A stretch of DNA of 32,500 bases from Prorocentrum cordatum (lineage: Eukaryota; Sar; Dinophyceae; Prorocentrales; Prorocentraceae), in the NCBI GenBank assembly GCA_963575745.1, contig CAUYUJ010005761.1:25001-57500 (forward strand). The letters are read 5' to 3'. Shown piece by piece: positions 1 to 9,731 of this stretch. A program made the translations under genes and the position numbers. The notes under the pieces were generated by a model. It saw nothing but the letters and a program-made list of their open reading frames with translations, ran no database searches and was not told the origin of the DNA. The stretch's first letter is position 1, and each line of letters opens with the position of its first letter.

Positions 1-34
1 GGTCCAAGCAGTGGTAGCGGTTGTGGTTGTAGTG

Positions 35-79
<45 letters not shown>

Positions 80-291
80 CTCGTCGTAGTGGTAGTGGTA
101 GCAGTTGTAGTGGTAGTCCTAGTAGTAGTAGTGGTAGTAGTAGTAGTAGTAGTAGTCGTCGTCGTCGTAGTGGTCGTAGTCGTAGTCGTAATAATTATAA
201 TAGTAGTAGCTGTGATGGTAGTAATAGTGATAGTAGCAGTAGAAGTAGTAGCAATAATTATAGCAGTCGCAGTAGTAGTAGTAGCAGTAGC

Positions 292-334
<43 letters not shown>

Positions 335-379
335 AAAGTAGTAGTAGTAGTACTCGTAGTAGTAGTAGTAGTAGTAGTG

Positions 380-412
<33 letters not shown>

Positions 413-472
413 CTAGTAGTAATCGTAGAAGTAGTCGTCGTCGTCCTCGTGGAAATAATAGAAATAGTACTA

Positions 473-526
<54 letters not shown>

Positions 527-528
527 AC

Positions 529-570
<42 letters not shown>

Positions 571-825
571 TAGTGGTAGTAGTAGTAGTAGTAGTAGTAG
601 TAGTACTAGTAGTAGTAGTAGTAGTAGTAATGGTCGTATGTAGTAGTAGTAGTACTAGAAATACTCTTACGAGTACTAGAGCTCGTAGTAGTAGTAGTAG
701 TAGTAGTACTAGTAGTAGTACTAGTACTACTAGTAGTAGTGGTGATGGTGGTGGTAGTAGTAGTGGTAATGGTAGTTGTTGTTGTTCTTGTGAATAGTAG
801 CAGTAGTAGTAGTGGTAGCAGTAGC

Positions 826-865
<40 letters not shown>

Positions 866-1057
866 ATAGTAGTAGTAGTAGTAGCAGTAGTAGTAGTATT
901 AGTAGTAAGAAAGAAATGATAATGCGAGTAGTGATGGTAGTACTAGTACGAGTAGTAGTAACAGTAGTAGTAGCAGCAGCAGCAGTAGCAGATGTAGTTG
1001 TAGTCGTAGTACTAGTAGCAGTAGTAGTAATAGTAGTAGTAATAATAAGGTCGTAGC

Positions 1058-1100
<43 letters not shown>

Positions 1101-1286
1101 CTCATGCTAGTACTAGAATTAGTACTAGTACTAGTAGTAAATAACAGAAAAATAGTATAAGTATTAATAATACTAGGAATAGTCGTAGTCGCCGTAATAG
1201 TAGTACTAATCGTCGTAATAGTAGTAGTCGTAGTAGTAGTCGTCGTCGTAGTAGCTGCAGTAGTAGTAGTGGTAGCAGTGGTAGTG

Positions 1287-1354
<68 letters not shown>

Positions 1355-1465
1355 TGTAGTAGTAGTAGTAGTAGTAGTCGTAGTCGTAGTCGTAGTCGTA
1401 GTCGTTGTCGTAGTCGTAGTCGTCGTAGTAGTCGTAGTAGTCGTAGTAGTCGTAGTAGTCGTAGT

Positions 1466-1502
<37 letters not shown>

Positions 1503-1570
1503 TTCGTCGTCGTAGTGGTAGGAGTCGTCGTAGAAGTCGCGATCGTAAGCGTAGTATCGTAGAGCCGTCA
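1..1570. repeat. TAG/AGT trinucleotide tract with CGT interruptions
   Basis: About 1.57 kb of almost pure trinucleotide repeat running off the left window edge. Most is (TAG)n with scattered TAC, TAA, GGT and CAG variants. From about 1375 to 1550 the unit drifts to CGT/CGTAGT. Open frames of poly-Val, poly-Ser or poly-Tyr are by-products of the unit and are not genes. Nothing else is visible in this stretch. Confidence 0.95.
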
Positions 1571-1602
1571 TCGTAGTAGTGGTAGTGACAGCGCTCGGAG
1601 GA

Positions 1603-1735
1603 AATGGAAGAGGAAAGGAGGAGGAGGAGGAGAGACTTCCTCCTCCTGCGTCTCCTGCTCTTCCTCCTCCGTCCTCCTCCTCAGCATCCCCTGCCTCCTT
1701 GCCCTCCCAGTCCTCCTCCTTCCTCCTTTCAAGGC
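1603..1735. repeat. GGA tract facing a CCT tract (mirror/inverted pair)
   Basis: A purine run of GGA units (about 1603-1634) is followed after one or two bases by a pyrimidine run of CCT units (about 1636-1735). The two runs are complementary, so this stretch can fold back on itself. From 1736 to 2120 I see only GC-rich, pyrimidine-biased sequence with no gene. Confidence 0.7.
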
Positions 1736-2124
1736 CGGTCGGGTCGCGCCGAGGGAGTTGTCCACGAAGACCTTCTTGGCCCTCTGCTCCAGCTGCGCCG
1801 CTTCGCTGGCGCGCGCAGGGGAGGAGAGACCCCGCGGGGCGGGCAGACCTCCTCCTTCCTCCCCCTCGGTCCTCCTTGTCTTCCTGTTCTACCTCCCTCT
1901 TCCTCCTCCTCCTCCGTCCGCCCTCCTCCCTAATTATTCATCCTTCCTGAGTGGTTGTTTTTTCGCTGAAGGGCAGGGCGGCATGTGAGTACTGCCAAAA
2001 CTGCTCCTTGCGCAAATTGCTCCAACCTTGTTGCCCCCCATCGCTGGGGCCCCAGACGGCTCTGCGGCTCTAGACGTTCCCTCCTGCCGAGTCGATCCCA
2101 CTCCTCCTTCCTTCGTTCGTGGCT

Positions 2125-2325
2125 TTGCTCCTCCTCCTCCTTCTCCTCCTCCTCCTCCTCCTCCTCCTCTTCCTCTTCCTCTTCCTCTTCCTCTTCCTCT
2201 TCCTCCTCCTCCTCCGCCTCCTCCTCTTCCTCCTCCTCCTCGTCCTCTTCCTTCTCCTCCTCCTCCTCCTCCTCCTCCTCCTCCTCCTGCTCCTCCTCCT
2301 CCTCCGCCTCCTCCTCCGTATCCTC
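2125..2325. repeat. CTC/CTT trinucleotide and hexanucleotide tract
   Basis: About 200 bp of (CTC)n with an internal (CTCTTC)n block near 2160-2205 and single-base interruptions (CGC, CGT, TGC). Predicted proteins here are poly-Ser, poly-Pro or poly-Leu and are dismissed. Confidence 0.9.
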
Positions 2326-2399
2326 CAGTCGCGCAGCTGCTGACGTTATCCTGCGCCCCCGAGGGGTGGTGGGGGGGGTCCGCCAGCCGGTCGAACCCA

Positions 2400-2770
2400 G
2401 CCAGGCCCGATTCGGCTCAACTCGGCCAGGCTCAACTCGGCCAGGCCGAACTCGGCCAGGCTCAACTCGGCCAGCGGCTCAGCTCAGGGCTGGTCGAACT
2501 GAGCGTGGCAGAGTTCATTCTGGCCGTGTTGAGCTGGCCGAGTTGAGCCGGCCGAGTCGGTGGATCGGCAACCAGCTGCAGCCAGAGACCCAGCCGAGTC
2601 GAGCAGGACCGAATTGAACCTCGGCCGAAGTGAGCCCAGAATTGGGCCCCAGCCGAGATAATCGGGCGGAATTCGTCCGGGTCCAAGTTGAGCCGGCCGA
2701 AGTAATCCGGGCAAATTGATCCTGGCCCAGTTAAGCCGGCCGAGTTCGTCCTGACCGAGTTGATCCGAAG
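2400..2770. repeat. 15-bp repeat block with an orientation switch
   Basis: From 2400 to about 2478 the unit is CTCAACTCGGCCAGG, repeated with a 15-bp period. From about 2534 to 2765 the reverse complement GGCCGAGTTGAGCCG is repeated, with drift to TTGATCC. The 16-mer GGCTCAACTCGGCCAG occurs at 2414-2429, 2429-2444 and 2459-2474, and its exact reverse complement occurs at 2534-2549. The block is therefore a large imperfect inverted repeat centred near 2505. Confidence 0.85.
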
Positions 2771-2779
2771 CGTTCCTGC

Positions 2780-3710
2780 CCCAGACAAGCCCAAAAATGC
2801 AAAGAAAAGCCCAGGGGGAGCCCCAGAAAACTCCACGAAAGCCCTAAGGGAGACCCCTCTGGAGGCCCTCTTGAGCTTCCCTTGCTGCTCTGTTACGGCC
2901 GCTGTAAGAGCCCAGGGAAAACCCAGCGGCAGCCCGCTTGGCCCCATCTGAGAGCCCTAGGAAAAGCGCAAACGATCCCCAAGAAGACCCCAAAAGAGCT
3001 CCACGTGAGCTCCGAAACCCTGTAGAAAGCCTCAGGGCCCCAACCCTATGCGTAGAGTTGGGCTTTGCGCGCAAGGAGGACTTCTTGAACCCGCATTAAA
3101 GCCCTCTCGAGTCCGTCTTGGGGCCCTCTTGGAACCGTCTTGGGGCCCCTGGGGCCCGTCTCAGGGCCCTACGGGAAGCCAAAAGGAGCCCCAGGAGGAC
3201 CCCAACAGGGCTTCACGTGAGGCCCTCGACCCTCCAGAACCCCAGAGCTCCAACTCTATGCGCAGAGTCGGGCCTCGCGCGCCACAGGACCTTTGGGACC
3301 CGTCTTGGGGCCCTCTTGGAGCCGTCTTGAAACCCTTGTGAGACCGTCTGAGCGCCCTCGGGAAGACCTCAATAAACCCAAAGAAAACTCCAAGAAAGCT
3401 CCGCGAGAGGCCCTAAACCCTCCAGGAAGCCCAAAGAACCCATGGAGTTGGGCCTTGCGCGCCGGGGGGACTCCTTGGACCCCTCTGGGGACCCTCTTAG
3501 AGCTGCCTCGAGGCCCCCTTGAGCCCGCCTGAGGGCCTTAGGAAAAGCCCAAACGAGCCCCAAGAGGACCCCAAGCGAGCTATGCGTGAGGACCTGGACC
3601 CTCCAGGAAGCACGAGGGCCCCAACTCTATGCATAGAGTTAGGCCTTGCGCGCCAGAATAACCTCTTGGACCCCTTGCTGGGGCTATCTTAGACCCGTCT
3701 TGGGCCCCTC
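2780..3710. repeat. Four copies of a ~190-210 bp repeat carrying a palindrome
   Basis: Each copy has a core of the form CCAACTCTATGCRTAGAGTT followed by GGCCTTGCGCGCC, then blocks such as GGACCCGTCTTGGGGCCCTC and CCCTCCAGGAAGCCC. The cores lie at about 3040-3071, 3250-3282, 3439-3464 (shortened) and 3621-3653. In the last copy AACTCTATGCATAGAGTT (3623-3640) is a perfect 18-bp palindrome. Decayed GCCCAAGAGAGCTCC-type relatives continue at 4220-4330 and 4430-4505. No gene is seen. Confidence 0.8.
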
Positions 3711-3714
3711 CCGT

Positions 3715-4085
3715 AGTCGTCGCCGCGGGGAGAGGGAAGCGGACGGTGGGACGAGGCGGAGGCATAGAAAGAAGTGCACGGGCAGGAGGATGAGGAGGAA
3801 AGGAAAGATGGGGGAGGAGACGGAGAAAAAGCGCGACAGGGGAGTGCGGAAAGCGGGGAAGGAGAAGACGGAGAGACGGAGGTCGGGGGAAGGGACGAAA
3901 GAGGGAGGGGAAGGAACGGTGGGGCGCGGCAGGAAGCGGAGAAAGAGAGGGAGGGAGGCGGCAAAGAAGGAGGCCGAGGCCAAGGGACGGGACAGGAGGA
4001 AGTGGAGGAGGAGGGAAGAAGAGGAGGAGGAGGAGGAGGAGGAGGAGGAGGAGGAGGAGAAGGAGGAGGAGGAGGAGCAGCAGGA
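3715..4085. repeat. Purine-rich tract ending in (GGA)n
   Basis: A GA-rich stretch with almost all purines on the plus strand, ending in a nearly pure GGA run at about 4004-4082. Opposing open frames (Glu/Arg/Gly-rich on plus, Ser/Leu/Pro-rich on minus) come from composition only. Confidence 0.85.
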
Positions 4086-4546
4086 GCTTAATTCTTGACG
4101 CTTCGCACATGCCCACATGCCCATCGAGACAAGGTGCCTAGGCGAGATGCCCAAATCATTAACCAATGATGACTAGGAGCATGCAGCGTAGCAGCATGCA
4201 GCGCAACAGAGATGGCCCTCAAAGAACCCCGAGAGAGGCTGAAGATGGCCGCAAACGGCTCCAACAAAGGCCCAAAGGAGCTCCAAGAGAGGCCCAAGAG
4301 GCTCCAGAGGGCGCCCTGGAGGCGGAGGGCCAACAATTAAAATATGTGTTGGCTGTGCCCGTCGTAGATTCCGCCGGGAGCTTCTAAGGCTCCTGAGGAG
4401 TCCCTCGCACCCCCCCCCCCGCAGCAGTGCCTCGAGAGAGCTCTCAGAAGAGCTCCAAGAAGAGGCCTAGGAGAGCTCCAAGAGAGAGCCCAAGAGAGCT
4501 CCCACAGGACAAGGAGGAGGAGGAGGAGAAGGAGGAGGAGGGCCCC
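4086..4546. other. Non-coding, decayed repeats
   Basis: The stretch carries degraded GCCCAAGAGAGCTCC-like units and a short GGA run at 4512-4540. I see no supported gene, RNA or signal. Confidence 0.5.
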
Positions 4547-4920
4547 GGCCGAGCTGAGCCTGGCCGAGTCAATCCGGCCGAGATGATCCGGCCGAGTTGA
4601 TCCGAGCGCCCCGCTGCAGCCAAGGCCCCGGCCGAGTTGATGCGGCCGAGTTAAGCCTGGCCGAGTTAAGCCGGTCCGAGTCTGGGGAAACCAAAAGGTA
4701 ACGATACCGCTCCTCCCCGGACCTCTCCCCGGGTGCGTTCTGACCAAGATGCCGAGGCGAATCCAGCGGTGGCGACGAGGGCCTCTTAGGAGGCCCGAAA
4801 AGGAGAAAACGGGCGAGGAGGTAGAGGTATGGGTGCCTTTTCTTCCTCTGAGAGTCGATCCTGGCCGAGTCGATCCTGGCCGAATTGAGCGCTGGCCGAG
4901 TGAATACTGGCCGAGTGCGG
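4547..4920. repeat. Further 15-bp GGCCGAGTTGATCC repeat blocks
   Basis: Two more blocks of the unit seen at 2534-2765, in the same orientation as that half: 4547-4682 (units such as GGCCGAGTTAAGCCT and GGCCGAGATGATCC) and 4853-4917 (GAGTCGATCCTGGCC). The intervening 4683-4852 holds nothing recognisable. Confidence 0.8.
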
Positions 4921-5091
4921 CTGCTGCCCCGCCGGGGCGCCTCGCCTCGCAGGCGCGATGAGACCTCCTGGGCTCTGCTGCCGAGTGCGCGCTTACAATA
5001 AACCCTCCCTTCGAGTTCCCTCCTCAGTGGCCCCCCACAAGGAGTTAGTTTCCTTCAGGGAAATGCCCCGTTGGAAGAGCATCGTTTGAAA

Positions 5092-5285
5092 ATCCAGAAT
5101 TGTGCCAAAACACCATGCCTAGGACTTCACCGCCGCGAATCGATGCTATTTTTGCGTCCCGACGATCCTGAATCGTGCCACAACACCGCTCCTGGATTTT
5201 CAAAACCGCGAATCAACGTAACTGTTGCGCTCTGAGTCCTACATCGTGCCAGAAAGCCATTTCTGGGACGTCATCAATTAAAGCT
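5092..5285. repeat. ~72-bp tandem repeat, about 2.7 copies
   Basis: Copies start at 5092, 5165 and 5236. Each begins ATCC(T/A)GAATYGTGCCA, continues with an A-C-rich stretch and a (C)CTRGGA element, and ends with CCGCGAATC plus a T-rich stretch in the first two copies. The third copy is truncated. No coding evidence is seen; 4921-5091 also holds no visible feature. Confidence 0.75.
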
Positions 5286-5315
5286 CTTGAACTGGCTATA
5301 AATTCTTAATACGAA

Positions 5316-5727
5316 AATGCGCGGCACTAAGGCGAGAGCCACATGTTCAAAAGGAATCGCCCTCCATCCGTTGAGCTCTGGCAAACTGTTCAAACGCATG
5401 CGCGCGGCGCGTGGGCGAGAGCCACATTTTCAAACCGACCGCCCTCCATCCGTGAAGCTCTGGCAAAATCTTAGAAAGAATGTGCGGCGCGTGGGCGAGA
5501 GCCACTTGTTCAAAACAACCCGTCCTCCATCCGTTCAGCTCTGGCAAACTCTTCGCATGCGCGCGGAACGTGGGCAAGAACCACATTTTCAATCCGACGG
5601 GCTCTCCATCCGTTCAGCTCTGGCAAACTTTTAAAGCAAATGTGCGCGGCGAATGGGCGAGAGCCATATCTTCAGAACGACCTGCCCTCCATGCGTGAAG
5701 CTCTGGCAAATTACAAACTTGGCGATC
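5316..5727. repeat. ~81-bp tandem repeat, five copies
   Basis: Copies start at 5316, 5398, 5479, 5557 and 5639 (spacing 82, 81, 78 and 82 bp). Shared core elements are GGGCGAGAGCCAC, a TTCAAA element, CCCTCCATCCGT and AGCTCTGGCAAA. Short open frames on both strands follow the repeat and are not taken as genes. Confidence 0.88.
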
Positions 5728-5759
5728 ATAAGTGGAGATGAAGTGGACAAGAAGCGATG

Positions 5760-5907
5760 AGGAAGGAGTAAGGAGGAGGAGGACGAGAAGCAGGAGGAGG
5801 AGGAGGAGGAGGACGACGAGGAAGGGGTTCAGGAGGAGAGCGACGAGGATGATGCTGATGATGCTGATGATGCTGATGATGAGGAGGAGGAGGAGGAGGA
5901 GGAACCA
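5760..5907. repeat. GGA and GATGCT microsatellite next to the insertion site
   Basis: GGA-rich sequence with a (GATGATGCT)n block at about 5848-5880 and a GGA run at 5880-5903. It lies immediately outside the left target-site duplication, so the retrotransposon inserted at the edge of a purine-rich microsatellite. Confidence 0.85.
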
Positions 5908-5923
5908 TCCCCCTCTGCACCTC
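5908..5923. repeat. Left target-site duplication (16 bp)
   Basis: TCCCCCTCTGCACCTC, identical to 12444-12459 and placed directly beside the element's 3' end. The bases beyond it differ on both sides, so the duplication is exactly 16 bp. This marks a target-primed insertion of the element between the two copies. Confidence 0.93.
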
Positions 5924-5938
5924 TGTTCTGTTCTGTTC
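5924..5938 (-). repeat. (GAACA)3 tail at the element's 3' end
   Basis: Three perfect pentamers in element orientation abut the left target-site duplication. This replaces a poly(A) tail. Short tandem repeats at the 3' end are known from several non-LTR families and usually arise by slippage of the reverse transcriptase at initiation. Confidence 0.8.
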
Positions 5939-5946
5939 TCTGTGGA

Positions 5947-5969
5947 GGCAGGTGTCAGTGCCACCCGCC
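5947..5969 (-). other. Predicted 3'-UTR stem-loop of the retrotransposon
   Basis: In element orientation GGCGGGUG (5969-5962) pairs with CACCUGCC (5954-5947): eight base pairs including one G-U, around the 7-nt loop GCACUGA. It sits in a 3' UTR of only 64 nt, just before the tandem tail. In stringent-type LINEs such a 3' hairpin is the RNA element recognised by the element's own reverse transcriptase; that role is inferred here. Confidence 0.55.
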
Positions 5970-5987
5970 CCTAGCAGCAAACACAGC

Positions 5988-6983
5988 TTAGGACACGATA
6001 CCTTGATCAGCCTCTGCTGGCAGAATCAAGCCAAATCTAGAGAGGAGCTGACCAGGGGTCCACTTCTCCTCCCACAGGCTATCAACAAAATCACATGCCT
6101 CAGGCTCCGCCCCCCCTGAAAGTTGGACCCCTTTGTGCGACGCACGGACCAGGGAAACCAGATCCAGAGGGGTAGGCGATCGGTGGCCTGTGACCGACCA
6201 ACCTTTGTACTGCCGAGCCCAACTAGGAAAATCACCTTTGGCAAACCTCGTCCTCTGTCGCCTGAGGTCCTTAGTGGGGGGGTGGCCAGGGCATTTATTG
6301 GCTAGCGAGGCCACACCTGCCCACGCATAGCCACCGCAGCAAATGCAAGACATCACCCACCCACTCCCAGCCGCCCGACTCCCGTCCCCCACGAAGACCT
6401 TTGCTTTGCAAAGGTTGTGCCCCTGGAGGCGGGCCAGCAAGGATAGCTCAGACAACTGCTCAGGGCTGCCGGGGTTCTCGGACCCTGTGTCCGAAATGAT
6501 CGGCACACGAAAATCAACTCTAGGCCACCAGGGGGCCGAAAGCTGACGCAGAGCCCTGACCTGGCATCGAATCCGGCCCTTCTTATCACGACCGGGGAAA
6601 TCGCGCTCCGATTTCTCAGCATCGGCGGGCCCAGGGAACCCAGACGCGTCAGCCCAACCTCTATCGGCCATGATGACATCTTGAATAGCTCCCCATCGCA
6701 CGATCTCTTCTTGGACCGAACGACAGGTGTCGATGGCCTGAACAAAAATCTCGGGCATGGGGTGCATGCCTGCCCCTTGCCTGGCAAACCTATCCGCATG
6801 CTTATTGCCGGGCCTCTCAAGATCACTGCACACCCCATTGAGAACATCAGCCGAAGTGGCGTGGCCTTTGACCTTCCTGGCCTTAAGGCCGCCCTCAAAC
6901 ACGTGCCAAACAAAACTCCAGAGGTGGGCCCTGGAATTCTGGGACGAGCAACTCTTGGCCCTATCCCACACGCACCCGAGTCC
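5988..6983 (-). CDS. Retrotransposon polyprotein, C-terminal segment: end of RNase H and Cys-rich tail
   Basis: The last reading-frame segment, open from 7118 to the TAA at 5990-5988, used from about 6983 on. It opens with the end of RNase H: the VKGHA element (His) and ERPGNKHADRFARQ (the GNxxAD block with the last catalytic Asp), matching the family order D-E-D-H/D. Downstream are about 260 residues without a known fold, holding a Cys-rich patch SCICCGG followed about 15 residues on by NKCPG, a possible zinc-binding site. The segment joins the upstream RT segment through a +1 shift near 6982-6984 (a CCC run on plus). It ends with a normal stop 64 nt before the element end. The RNase H assignment is secure; the tail's function is unknown. 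Confidence 0.75.
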   Translation of the reverse strand, partial: GLGCVWDRAKSCSSQNSRAHLWSFVWHVFEGGLKARKVKGHATSADVLNGVCSDLERPGNKHADRFARQGAGMHPMPEIFVQAIDTCRSVQEEIVRWGAIQDVIMADRGWADASGFPGPADAEKSERDFPGRDKKGRIRCQVRALRQLSAPWWPRVDFRVPIISDTGSENPGSPEQLSELSLLARLQGHNLCKAKVFVGDGSRAAGSGWVMSCICCGGYAWAGVASLANKCPGHPPTKDLRRQRTRFAKGDFPSWARQYKGWSVTGHRSPTPLDLVSLVRASHKGVQLSGGAEPEACDFVDSLWEEKWTPGQLLSRFGLILPAEADQGIVS

Positions 6984-9370
6984 CAGAACAATCAGTACAA
7001 ATCTCAAAATCGGAAAAAGGGTCCACAAGCTCAGCCGCCATCCTGTAGGCGTAGTCCTCACCATCCCTGGCCTGCTGGCTAGGTGCAACCTCCTTGGGCA
7101 CGGGTCCGAAGGCAGCACACAGAATCTCCCCTTGGGAGTTCACCTGTACGAGGCTCCACCCCGCACGTCCCCTGAACTCGCAGGTGGGGTGGACCGCGGA
7201 CCCGTCTGAGAAAATCAAGCCCTGGAGTTTACCTGAGGCTGGCTTGTCGAACCAACAAAAAGAACATTTAACTCTACCTAGGGCCTGCGGGATCAGTTCT
7301 TTGGGATAGGGTAGCACACCTGCGGCGAACTTTTCCAAGTCCTGATTCTTGTCACGAGCATGGCGGGCGGCCTGCATGCACTGCGCCGAGAGATGCATGC
7401 CTCTGTCCTCCAGGAAAGCCTCGCACCTGAAGCGCCTGTGGCACAGAGTTCCTCGCTCGGCACGGCAAAGCTGGCAGAGGTCCTCATCTGCAAGCCCGTG
7501 ATCCTTAAGGCGAGCCTGCGTCCAGGTCCCCAGGGAAAACGTGTTTCTAGCGCAAGCCTGGTGGTGCTTAGTCCAGGTACCCGAGGTTTTACCAGACATC
7601 AGACTCCTGGCTCCTTCCCAATACACAGGCCTACACCAGACAGTGCTGCACTTGGGTCGTTTCATGAGGGCCCTTTTGTCAGCCCAGTGTCCTGCATCAC
7701 GCTCCGCAAGCATTCTGACTGCCAACGGTGCAAGCTCCAGCAGGTCGATCATTTCTCCGTCACAGAGCCGTAACTTTCTGGCCGAGAGCGGTCTCCAACC
7801 CAGCTCAGCCGTAGTCAGTAGGTACACGTGCGCAGGCGAAGTACAGACATGCCAGGGCCTTCTGGATCCCCAAAGGTCATCAGAAGCCTTCACAAACACC
7901 TTCTGGATGATGTGGGGCCCAAGGGACCCATCCCACACCGCACGGCACCATTGATATATAACATTACCAGGGTAAATAACATACGGATCCATAGAGGCCC
8001 CAGTCGGACACGAACGCAATCTGAACGACATAAGAGCGCCAGCTTTATCCTTGCAAAGGCTCCTGGAAGCTGACAACCGCATATTATGCACCTGCCTGGG
8101 AGTCAGACCAGCTACAGCCGAGCCCCAGAGCCCACATGCCTGAGGACCTGACCTCTGACGGTTCCCAACCAGAGCCCCAGCGTTCTTAAGCCTCAAGATC
8201 CTAGCGGTTCTCCGTCCTGCTTTAGCCAGTCTTTTCCTGGCCGTCGGGTTGCGCCGAATCCTCTGCGCAACTGCATCACATCCAAGCGACCTGACATACT
8301 GCTGCTGCTTGAAACCGAACTTGGCCCACTTGAGCGCCAAGGACAGGGCTAGCTGCTTTGAGGAAGCGATGCGCTTCGCTTGCTTCCCCGAAAGAATCAA
8401 CTTCAACTGCTCAAAACCGCCCTTCATCATGATGGCTGCCTTCCCGAGCTGTTCACAGACAAAACCAGCGGTCCCTAGGGCCTGGATCGAAACATCATCA
8501 ATCACATTACGTATCGTCAGGGAAGGGAAGGCAGCTGTGACCGCGACCAGCAGTCTATACAAAACAACCTTGGCAAAAGTGGTGGCCAAACTGCATCCTG
8601 CTAAAATAGTGCCCATCGCCTCGATCAGGTTGGACACTGCGCCCTGGAAGTTCAAAGCTCGTGCGCCAGTGTATAAGACTATTGCTGCACGAGTGAGCCC
8701 TAGATGCATGCCCGTGGCCTCCGCTTCGTCAAATAAAATCGCAGGCCCCACGCGCTCATAGAACTTATCTAGGTCTCCGAACCACGTGCCAGCGTCAAAC
8801 TTCTGGATGCGATCAAACTCATTGAGCATAGCATGCTGCCACCCAGCTCGATCGCATTCCCTGTCTCTAGCTCCCCAGAAGAAGTCCGCCGAGTGTTCCA
8901 ACCCCCAAGAACGAGCCACCACCTGACGAACTTTGGCCCAGACCCTGAGGACGCTGACAATTAAAGCTAATGGGCGCAATCCAGCACCGTCGGGTTTGCC
9001 CTGGAAGATGATTTGGGTGGCATATTTGCTTGGGAGGGACGGCTTTCTTTCCCATAGCATCATGAGGTCAATCAAACGCTCCAGGAAGTCCAGAGGCAAA
9101 AGCAACCAACACCTGGGGTTCATGCAATCCACACCTAAACCCGCGTCATGCTTGAACTTCCTGAGCGCCCACTTCAATACCTCAATGTCTGGCCGAGGGA
9201 GCGGGTGAGCCTCATCTGCACGACGGTGATGCTGCGCAGTGAGCGGGCACTGATGGCTGCGCCAGTACTGGCACCACTCGGACTTCAAGGCCTCAGCGGC
9301 TTGGCCCCCCTTGCAGCGCCCAGCCTTGTGGAGAAAGCGGGCCAACTGCAGGAGGGCGCTCCTTAGAAAA
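6984..9370 (-). CDS. Retrotransposon polyprotein: reverse transcriptase, zinc finger, RNase H start
   Basis: The longest uninterrupted frame in the element, open from 9534 to 6961. RT landmarks in order: LRPLALIVSVLRVWAKVR (fingers, about 8980), motif A GDLDKFYERV with Asp at 8775-8773, motif B GCSLATTFAK (about 8598), motif C VIDDVS with the Asp pair at 8499-8494. Motif C lacks the usual F/Y two residues before the Asp pair. A finger CxxC-x7-CHRRFRC (about 7470) looks like the zinc-binding domain often found behind LINE RTs. RNase H follows, with Asp in FSDGSA (7206-7204), Glu in MAAEL (about 7030) and Asp in CTDCSG (about 6993), after which the frame shifts. It makes cDNA by target-primed reverse transcription. 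Entered from the upstream frame at the run 9367-9371. Confidence 0.88.
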
Positions 9371-9371
9371 A

Positions 9372-9731
9372 GCATGCGCCGCCTTGCCGCCCTTAGTAGC
9401 TGCCTCCTGAGCCCAAGAACTCCACCTAGCCCATTTCCTGCTACAGTGATCCCTGAACATGTGTTCGTAGGTGGATTGAGCAGTGGGAGTGAGATAATCC
9501 AGATCGGCCCCGTCAGAGTCTTCAATGATCCCAATCAGCTGGGGCAGGCTAAGGGCAAGGCACAAAAACTTGGGACCAAGAGACTGCTGGTCCAACTTCA
9601 AGAGGCCAGAGCGCAGCGTCTGCCAATACTCGGAGTTGGACAGGTCGTCCAGACAGGCCGTCGCTTTGACCAGTAACGAAACAAGCGTGCGCCACGATCT
9701 GAGCTGAGCCGTGGTGTTAGCAAACCATTTC
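9372..9731 (-). CDS. Retrotransposon polyprotein: linker between endonuclease and RT
   Basis: A short stretch in its own frame that links the endonuclease segment to the RT segment. It contains WFANTTAQLRSW, SLPQLIGIIEDSDGADL and a basic-aromatic stretch SRKWARWSSWAQEAATKGGK. No domain is recognised; a spacer of this kind is usual between EEP and RT. It is bounded by the A6 run (9732-9737) on its 5' side and the T5 run (9367-9371) on its 3' side; removing one base from each run restores a continuous frame with both neighbours. Confidence 0.7.
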
